Positions 57,457-64,000 of a stretch of DNA of 64,000 nucleotides are shown in pieces. The DNA comes from Populus alba (Eukaryota; Streptophyta; Magnoliopsida; Malpighiales; Salicaceae). The position numbers and the translations under genes were made by a program. The DNA lies in the NCBI RefSeq assembly GCF_005239225.2, contig NC_133286.1, positions 19,668,572 to 19,732,571 on the forward strand, given 5' to 3'. Numbering within the stretch: the stretch's first letter is position 1; each line of letters starts with the position of its first letter. The notes beneath the pieces were generated by a model, which was given only the letters and a program-made list of their open reading frames with translations, did not search any database and was not told the DNA's origin.

Positions 57457-59215
57457 CTAGGAGGAAAGAGAAAATAATGGAAAAAACAAAAGATCGACAG
57501 TGCTTTATCAGAGGTCTGTTCACCATACACGTTATGTGAGAAGAAAGACAAAACTGAGATGAATCGAATGAAACAACATAAGAATGATTTTCATCATCAA
57601 AATCAGTTACACACGTTGCTCGAAGATGGCAGAGTGACTGGCGCTTGCAAAGCACACACAACAACTTTTTTTTTTTGCTTATGAAAATACTACATTGCCC
57701 CTAGGATCAAAAATAAAAAAATCATTATAAAAAAAATATAAAATGAAAGATAAGCCCAGGTAGGTAAGCTTTTGAAAATTTAATTTAAAGGATAATAGAA
57801 TCATTACACTGTAGTGAAAAAACATGAAATATAAAAAAAGCCCCTTAAACCATAGTTGAATGTTTTTTTTTTAAGGGCAATAAAGTGAGTTACTATACAA
57901 AAATCATGAAAATACAGAGATTCTCCTAAATAATTTTAGAATAACAGATGAACTAAGTGAGAAGATCATTTTACCTCTTAAACGATTGTGATTTTTTAAG
58001 GGTAAAATAGTCAATTCACTATTAGAATCCATTTTACTTCAAAGTATATTTACAATATATTTCCATCATGTTTTAGCTTTTCTTTTTAACACTCGACTTA
58101 GAATTTAACTCGATTTTAGATCTTAATCATTGAGTTGTCAGGTCAATTTATAGATCATTGAGTCAACCCGGGTCAATAATTTTTTTTTCTTCTAAAACAA
58201 TATTGTTTGTGTTTTTTTTAAAAAAAATCTTAAATTGACCTAATCAAAATCTCACTCAAATTTATGATCAACTAGATTGCAAGTCAGCACAACAAATTGA
58301 TAGAAATTTGACCTTATCTATGTTCAAAACAATCTGAAGTAAAACTTGACATGGTGAATTCACTAGACTAGGTCGATAATTAATAATTATGATCCACAAA
58401 CCAAGCTGCAATGCCGGCAAGTAGCAACTACTATTTCATTTACATTGATTATTACGATGATTGGCTGCTGTGATGTCAGGGGCTGATATTACAGGTATGC
58501 TATTTCTAACTAAGATGGTATTTGTTGGAAACCTATCATGTTCGAACTCTTCAAGCTCAGGCGAGAAAGCGAGAAGACAATTCATGGAAATATAAAAGAG
58601 CATAAGGTATCGGTATAATTTATGTTTTTTTTCTCATTTACTGGGAAAAAAACTGTTTAATTACAAAATAATTTATATTTAGGGTTTAGGGTTTTATTAG
58701 TTTCTTGTAAGTCTTAGGATCTCTAGCTAGAGTAGTAAGGATCTTAGTTCTCATCCTTAATCTTGTCTAAAATTTGCATCGCCAGTCCAATTAAGCAAAG
58801 AAAAAGGAAGAACTTCTGTAGATATGAACTGCAATATATAAATCGGAAGCATTTTCACCAAATGATATATTTTAGACTTGACCGGAGCACGGTCATCACA
58901 TAACTACAATTGTATTTTTCAAGAGGCAGAAACAAATAAGGGACTCCATACTTAAGAAGCCACCAGAAAACAACGTATACACTAGCCCAAATCCGAAATT
59001 CAGTTGAGATGAGCATTGCCGGATGGCCTCAATGTCCAAAAAAGAAAGAGAGGACATGGCCAGATCGTTTGCTTTCTTCAGTGCATACACTTTATTGTGA
59101 AAGACGGATCCAAATCAAGCCACATCTGCAGCTGATGAGTACTGGTTGGTTATAATTATAGGTCACAACCTATAGTTTATCAAACCATTTGACATCGAAA
59201 TGCCACATACTATTG
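57457..59215 (+). repeat. Duplicated patchwork, copy C (first part)
   Basis: Starts at 'ctaggaggaaag', matching copy B at about 40086, and runs in parallel with it to 'aaatgccaca' (B about 41851). The telomere-like TTTAGGGTTTAGGG is retained at about 58679-58692. Match by eye is in the low 90s percent. The sequence left of the B start is missing, replaced by the PDS5 fragment. Confidence 0.8.
58920..59095 (-). pseudogene. Unrecognised gene-like fragment, copy C
   Basis: The - strand frame reads ALKKANDLAMSSLSFLDIEA, then FGFGLVYTLFSGGFLSMES. Third copy of the fragment at 37685-37860 and 41565-41755. Amino-acid changes between copies are few; function unknown. Confidence 0.35.
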
Positions 59216-60235
59216 TAGTACCTTTTGTGGTTTGTATCAGAGTAGTTTTTATGATTTTGATTTTTAAAAAATTATTTTATAAAAAATGTTTTTTTGTTGA
59301 GGTTGGTTTGATATTTATATATATTTTATTAAAACTATAGTTGAAATTGAGATTGAATAAAAAAATAGTTTAATGTGTTTGGTTAAAAATGCTCTTCAAA
59401 TTGATATTGTAAAATGATTTCAAAAAATATATATTAATATTGATGGTTTTTAATTTAAATATTGTAGATTTAACTACTACTATTACATCATGAAATAAAT
59501 AATATTTTATATAAAATATTTTTTATTGTTCTATTAAACTATCTACAATTTCATTACGTATGAAACACATCCGACAAAAACTACGGTTTTCTTAGTTTGT
59601 TAAGCGCACAACAACATCAGGTAAAATATCATGAGAAATAAAATTGGGATTGCGATCTTTGTTTAATTTATCAATAATATTAACACTAATTTTTTAAATA
59701 AAAAAAATTAAAAATTAAAAATTAAATTTTTTATTTTATTTTACTGGGTCAATAGGTTGGTAGTTATGTTTTAAAATATATTAAAATAATATTTTTTTTA
59801 TTTTATAAATTTTATTTTTGACATTAATATATAAAAATTTATTTTAATTTTTATTAAAAAATAGCGAAATAACAATAATATTTAACCATAATCCAAACAT
59901 GGCCATAGTCATCATTTATAAGAAGAAAGCTAGTGATGGCTTGGAATTGGCATATAGAGAAAAGAATCTCTATGATAGTAGAGTATAATAAATTACTTTA
60001 CCTAGGCATAAATTAATTTATTATGATGGGTAGAGCCTGCAAAAAATGAGAGCTCACTTATTTAGTGAAACAAGCGGGATTGTGAATTGCTTCTTCTAAC
60101 CCTATGTTTGCAACACAGTAAATAATGGGATCTATGAATAGTAATTGCTGTTTTTTTCTTTACCAAATATTTGGCTTTAACATTTTGCTTCAACCGTCAC
60201 CTCGTAAACAAACGGTTAACTGTAAAGAGATCTCA
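59216..60235. mobile_element. One-kb insertion in copy C, absent from copy B
   Basis: Copy B runs straight from 'tgccacagactat' to 'catcattcaaatctcagcag', whereas copy C has about 1 kb between the same flanks. The insert is AT-rich, includes a MITE-like stretch at about 59755-59900, and has no reading frame of note. No clean terminal repeats or target duplication were fixed, so it may be more than one event. Confidence 0.5.
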
Positions 60236-60345
60236 CCATTCAAATCTCAGCAGTATCGTGAATTTTCTTACCTTTAAAAGCACTGAATGCTAAAACTAAT
60301 CCAAAAATTTAACAAACATAGATAACCTAGAATTTTTTAACATAA

Positions 60346-60648
60346 AAATCTAATAAAATATATTTGACATCCAAGTGTAGAGAGTAACTAGATGACATGC
60401 CCGCAAGATACCGCGGGCTTGTGGCATGCTTATGCATTATTGTGGATTTATGAGAAAAAAATCATATAAAAAAAATTGTCACTATCCATAATATTTTAAA
60501 CTAATAAAATATATCTGACATCCAAGTGTAGAGAGTAACTAGATGATATGTTCGCGCGATGCCTCGGGCTCGTGGCATGCTTGTGTATTATCGTGGATTT
60601 ATGAAAAAAATCATATATAAAAAAACTATTACTATCCACAATATTTTA
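60346..60648 (+). repeat. 151-bp tandem duplication spanning the Helitron 3' end and its flank
   Basis: 'ctaataaaatatat', 'gacatccaagtgtagagagt', CTAG and the hairpin region occur twice with a 151-base period (CTAG at 60388 and 60539). The second hairpin has mutated. Genomic flank and element end were duplicated together. Confidence 0.75.
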
Positions 60649-60669
60649 AAGGAAAAAACTATAAAGTTA

Positions 60670-62330
60670 TATTCCCAACCAGCTCAATATTAAAAAAAAT
60701 AAAATCAACAAAAACAATTATGAAAAAAACACAAAAAAAATGAAAAAAAGAAGATGACAGTTTTGGAAGGAAAAAAAAGCAAAAAACAAATAAAAAAAAA
60801 ACATGTGGAGAAAGTTAAAACATGTTTTGTGAGGAAATATACAATTATAATTCTCAACCAACTCAATATTAAAAAATATTAACAAAGATAATTTTGATAA
60901 ATATAAAAAAAAAAGGAACAAAAACATGCAGGGAAACACTATAACAATCTATAGTGTTTCATGTGAAAATCTACAATTATAATTTTTAACTAGCTCAATA
61001 TTAAAAACAATAAAAACGACAAAGATAATTTAAAAAAAAAACATAAAAAAAATCATATAGAAAAACATTGTAGCAATCAACGATGTTTTAAGGAAAAAAA
61101 AGCTAAATTGTTAACCGACTCATTATGAAAAAAAAAATTTGACAAAAATAAATTTGGAAAAAAAACATTGATAAAGAAAACACGTGGAGAAACACTATAG
61201 CAAGGCAGAAATCATGTTGGAAAACACTATAGCAATTTACAGTGTTTTAAATAACTACAAAGCTAAATTCTCAATCAGCTTAATATGAAAAAAATAAAAT
61301 CGACAAAGATAATTCTAAAAAAAATATTTAATAAAAAACCATGTAGATAAACATTGTAGCAATCTAGTGTTTTAAAGAAAAAAATTAAAAAACTAAATTC
61401 TCAATCAGTTCAATAGTAAAAAAATAAAATCAACAAAAAAAATTATAAAAAAAATATAAAGAAGAAAGACAATTTTGGGAAATTTTTTTTTTTATAAAAA
61501 AAGTGGGGAAAGCTAAAGCTAAAGTTAAATTCTCAACCAACTCAATATTGAAAAAATAAATTCAACAAAGATAATTTTAAAAAGAAAAACATATGGAGGA
61601 AACACTACAGTCAAACAAAAACCATGTAAGTAAAACATTATAGCAATTCATAGTGTTTTTTTTTTTAAAAAAAGCTACAAAGCTAAGTTCTCAACCAACT
61701 CAATATATAAAAAAAACCGAAAAAGACTATTTTTTTTTTTAAAAAAAGAGTTGATCTTGGTTAAAAAAAGAATAAAAAAAAACATGTAAAAAAAAAGAAA
61801 CAAAAGCGAAACAAAACACGTGGGGAAAGCTACAATGTTTTAAAGAAAAAACTAAATTTTCACAGCCAGCTCAATAGTTAAAAAAATAAAATCAACAAAA
61901 ATAATTCTTAAAAAAACAAAACAAAAAAAAATAAAATACGTAAAAAATGAAAATTTTGGAAATAAAAAATACAAAAAAAAAAACACGTGGGGAAAGCTAA
62001 AGCTAGATTATCAGTCAGCTCAATATTAAAAAAATAAATTCGATAAAGATAATTTTTAAAACAAATATGTGGGGAAACACTGCAGCAAAACAAATACTAT
62101 ATAAGGGAAATATTGTAGTAATCAATATTGTTTTTTTTTTTAAAAAAAAAACTATAAAGCTAAATTCTCAATTAACTTAATATAAAAAAAATAAAATCTA
62201 CAAAGACCATTTAAAAAAAAAATTATAAAAAGAAAAAAAAAAACAATGTATGAAAATATTATAGTAATTTACAATATTTTAAAGAAAAAAACTGTATAAT
62301 TAAATTTTTAACCAGCTTAATATTTAAAAA
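60670..62330 (+). repeat. Satellite-like degenerate tandem array, about 12 units of 125-180 bp
   Basis: The core 'tctcaaccaactcaatatt' recurs near 60672, 60851, 60985, 61111, 61270, 61400, 61531, 61690, 61861, 62010, 62167 and 62309. Each is followed by 'aaaaaataaaatcgacaaag', 'ataattt', an A-run, 'acatgtggggaaacac' and 'tatagcaatctatagtgttt', with many indels. Very A-rich, no coding. It lies inside the Helitron-like insertion. Confidence 0.75.
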
Positions 62331-62496
62331 ATTAGCAAAGATTATTTTAAAAAAACATTAAAAAAAATTTTAATTTTGTGTAAAAAAACATGTAAATAAA
62401 AAAAAAAACAAAAGCTAGACTATATTGTTTTAGAATATTTGTTAATAATGATAAAAATAAAAACAAAGAGATAATAATTCTTTTTATCTGCTCACA

Positions 62497-62855
62497 CGTC
62501 CTTGTTTGCTATCAAATCAAAGCAACCTATCTTCTTCAAGGTGCGTCAAAAACCAATATAAAAGTGAAAATTGCACATCAAGCATCAAATCCGCAGTGTG
62601 ATACGGCATATGCTAAATCCTAGAAACTATAAATGTAAGGAAAAAAAAAAAAAAGCGAAAATAAAACTGCTACAGTCAAAAACAAACAAAAGAAAAAAAT
62701 GCTACAGTGAAAAACCTTTGCTATCAAATCAAAGCAACCTATCTTCTCCAAGGTCCGTCAAAAACCAATATAAAAGTAAAAATTGCACATCAAGCATCAA
62801 ATCCGCAGTGTGATACGGCATATCCATGTCAAATCCTAGAAACTATTAATGTTAA
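62497..62855 (+). repeat. Direct duplication, about 135-bp unit, 219-bp period
   Basis: 'gctatcaaatcaaagcaacc', 'caaaaaccaatataaaagt', 'attgcacatcaagcatcaaa' and 'tccgcagtgtgatacggcat' appear at about 62500-62635 and 62719-62850 with few changes. It lies at the far (5') end of the Helitron-like insertion. Confidence 0.8.
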
Positions 62856-62923
62856 AAAAAAAACCGAAAACAAAAAAAAAAACATTACAATGAAAATCTA
62901 CACGTTTTTAGAGTATTTGTTAA

Positions 62924-63540
62924 TAAATAAAATAGAAGAGGCAAGTGAGAGTCCATTTTTATTTTTAAATCATAGATCCATTCAACATGTTAATGCTCTC
63001 TTTAAGGGGAGTGGAAAAAAAATACATTTATAGTAATTAACAAAAGTAACCATGTGAAGTGATTGTATATAAGTATATTGTATACCACTATATAAGTACA
63101 TATGCTCCTTGGAAGAAAGTTTTTTGGGCTGTGTGGGCATGTGCCTTCATGAACACACTGTATCTTCAACGGTGATTTATATGATATATTTATGATTTTT
63201 TTATCTTAACCATCGTGAATATTTTTTTAAAAATGGCTCTGTATTAGGGTTTTATTGAGGAATTAAAGAAGAAAACCCATAAAAACCATTTCAATTCCTT
63301 TTTTTCCTCTATTAATAAACATAATTTTCTATGTTTGTAAAGAAAAAGAGAGGAATTGATAGGAATTATAAGAGTTTTTTTCTTCAATTTCCCAATAGAA
63401 TTATAATAAATAAGCATATTCAAGAAATCATAAGGTTTAAGATGAAAAATGTGGATGCCGACGGCTCCTTAGAACTCATCAATTGTCCTGCCATGTGGAG
63501 ATCAAGGACGAAGACTCTTCAACTTAAAGAAGTCTTCATC
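62924..63540 (+). repeat. Duplicated patchwork, copy C (last part)
   Basis: Resumes the match to copy B (42031-42640) after the Helitron-like insertion: 'gagagtccattt', 'catagatccattcaacatgt', 'gtatcttcaacggtgattta', and the frame MKNVDADGSLELINCPAM at 63451. It breaks off at 'gaagtcttcatcc', where the LINE begins. Confidence 0.8.
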
Positions 63541-64000
63541 CTTTTTTTGAAAGATGCATATATTATTTAAACGCCAAAGTCTGGCGGGAGTAGTACAGGA
63601 GCTACACAATATCTTATTATGACCAATAGCCATATATAAGATAAAGCGCAACCAAAGATAAACAAAAGCAAAGAAAACCATCGAATATCCATCCAAATGA
63701 GCTTGAAGCTAACTATTCCACTACAAAACAGACCAGAAATAACTTAAAGACATAATGGCAGAAGACACAATAGCAAGGCCACCGAAAAATGGTGGAATCA
63801 AAGCCAGGCAACAAATTCACTTGATCTTCGCACACCTTGTTTAGCCATGCAATCTGTCATGCAATTACTTTCACGAAAAATGTGTGAGAAGGTGATTGAA
63901 CCAAAGTATGCTTTCAGTCTATTAACAGAGGAGAACAAATTATGATGCTTCCAGGGACGGCTGTGAGGCTTATTCATCCAGCTAATAACATTGGCAGAGT
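63541..64000 (-). mobile_element. 3' end of an L1-type LINE, with RNase H C-terminus (partial at the window edge)
   Basis: On the - strand, 64000-63798 is an open frame that ends the RNase H-like domain of plant L1 elements: SANVISWM, PWKHHNLFSSVNRLKAYF, TFSHIFRESNCMTDCMAKQG, FVAWL, stop at 63798-63800. The HIFRESN...D...AKQG motif is the family C-terminal block. About 250 bases of 3'UTR follow, ending in a short A-run (T-run at 63542-63548 on the + strand). The junction with copy C is abrupt, and copy B is the empty site. The element continues past the right edge, so its integrity and target duplication cannot be judged. Confidence 0.85.

Larger units (their letters stand above)
60388..62923 (-). 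mobile_element. Helitron-like insertion, 3' end signature on the - strand
   Basis: Copy B has 'gagagtaa|taaataaaat', while copy C has 2.5 kb at the bar, between A and T as Helitrons insert and with no target duplication. Read on the - strand, the left end is a GC hairpin (gcccgc, 8-base loop, gcgggc; 60399-60418), seven bases, then CTAG (60388-60391) and T, the canonical Helitron 3' terminus. The other end does not show a clear TC start, so the 5' boundary is taken only from the empty-site comparison. There is no Rep/helicase coding, so it is non-autonomous. Confidence 0.6.

Overview
The window reads as nuclear DNA of a woody dicot, most likely a poplar (Populus, Salicaceae). It has spliced genes with GT/AG introns, AT-rich intergenic DNA, and plant-specific families (XS/XH RNA-directed DNA methylation factor, CIPK, DUF247, cinnamoyl-CoA reductase). 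The CCR protein looks very close to the poplar enzyme as I remember it. The genus is inferred from memory of protein sequences, not from a search.

Left half (1-25145), four housekeeping or chromatin genes, all on the + strand: an FDM/IDN2-like XS-zinc-finger protein (694-4019, six coding exons); an intronless CAF1 deadenylase (7211-8035); ribosomal protein eS12 (10638-12124, four coding exons); and a 13-exon PDS5-like cohesin cofactor with a Tudor domain (15538-25145). The exon chains given here keep an open phase from start to stop. The genes are separated by AT-rich DNA with small MITE-like repeats, microsatellites and a short retroposon remnant.

Middle (25146-45774): about 8 kb with no recognisable gene, then a five-exon cinnamoyl-CoA reductase (33136-35804) carrying a hAT-like MITE in intron 4. 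After that comes a 10-kb patchwork of diverged direct duplications. Its modules recur after the CIPK gene at 57457-63540.

Right part (45775-64000): two tandem DUF247 paralogues. The first is intact. The second is split by a young non-autonomous LTR retrotransposon with 459-bp LTRs, a 5-bp target duplication, a tRNA-Met-type primer site and no recognisable gag/pol. Next is an intronless CIPK kinase on the - strand. Directly upstream of it lies a roughly 99% identical 1-kb copy of part of the PDS5 gene, joined through templated-looking filler to the repeat patchwork. That patchwork copy holds a Helitron-like insertion with a satellite-like array and, at the window edge, the 3' end of an L1-type LINE on the - strand.

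The genes do not form an operon or pathway. They touch RNA silencing (FDM), mRNA decay (CAF1), translation (eS12), cohesion (PDS5), lignin synthesis (CCR) and calcium signalling (CIPK). I found no clearly new biological system. The most notable content is genome remodelling: paired filled and empty sites for several elements, a recent gene-fragment duplication with a chimeric reading frame, and a retroelement-split member of a DUF247 pair.
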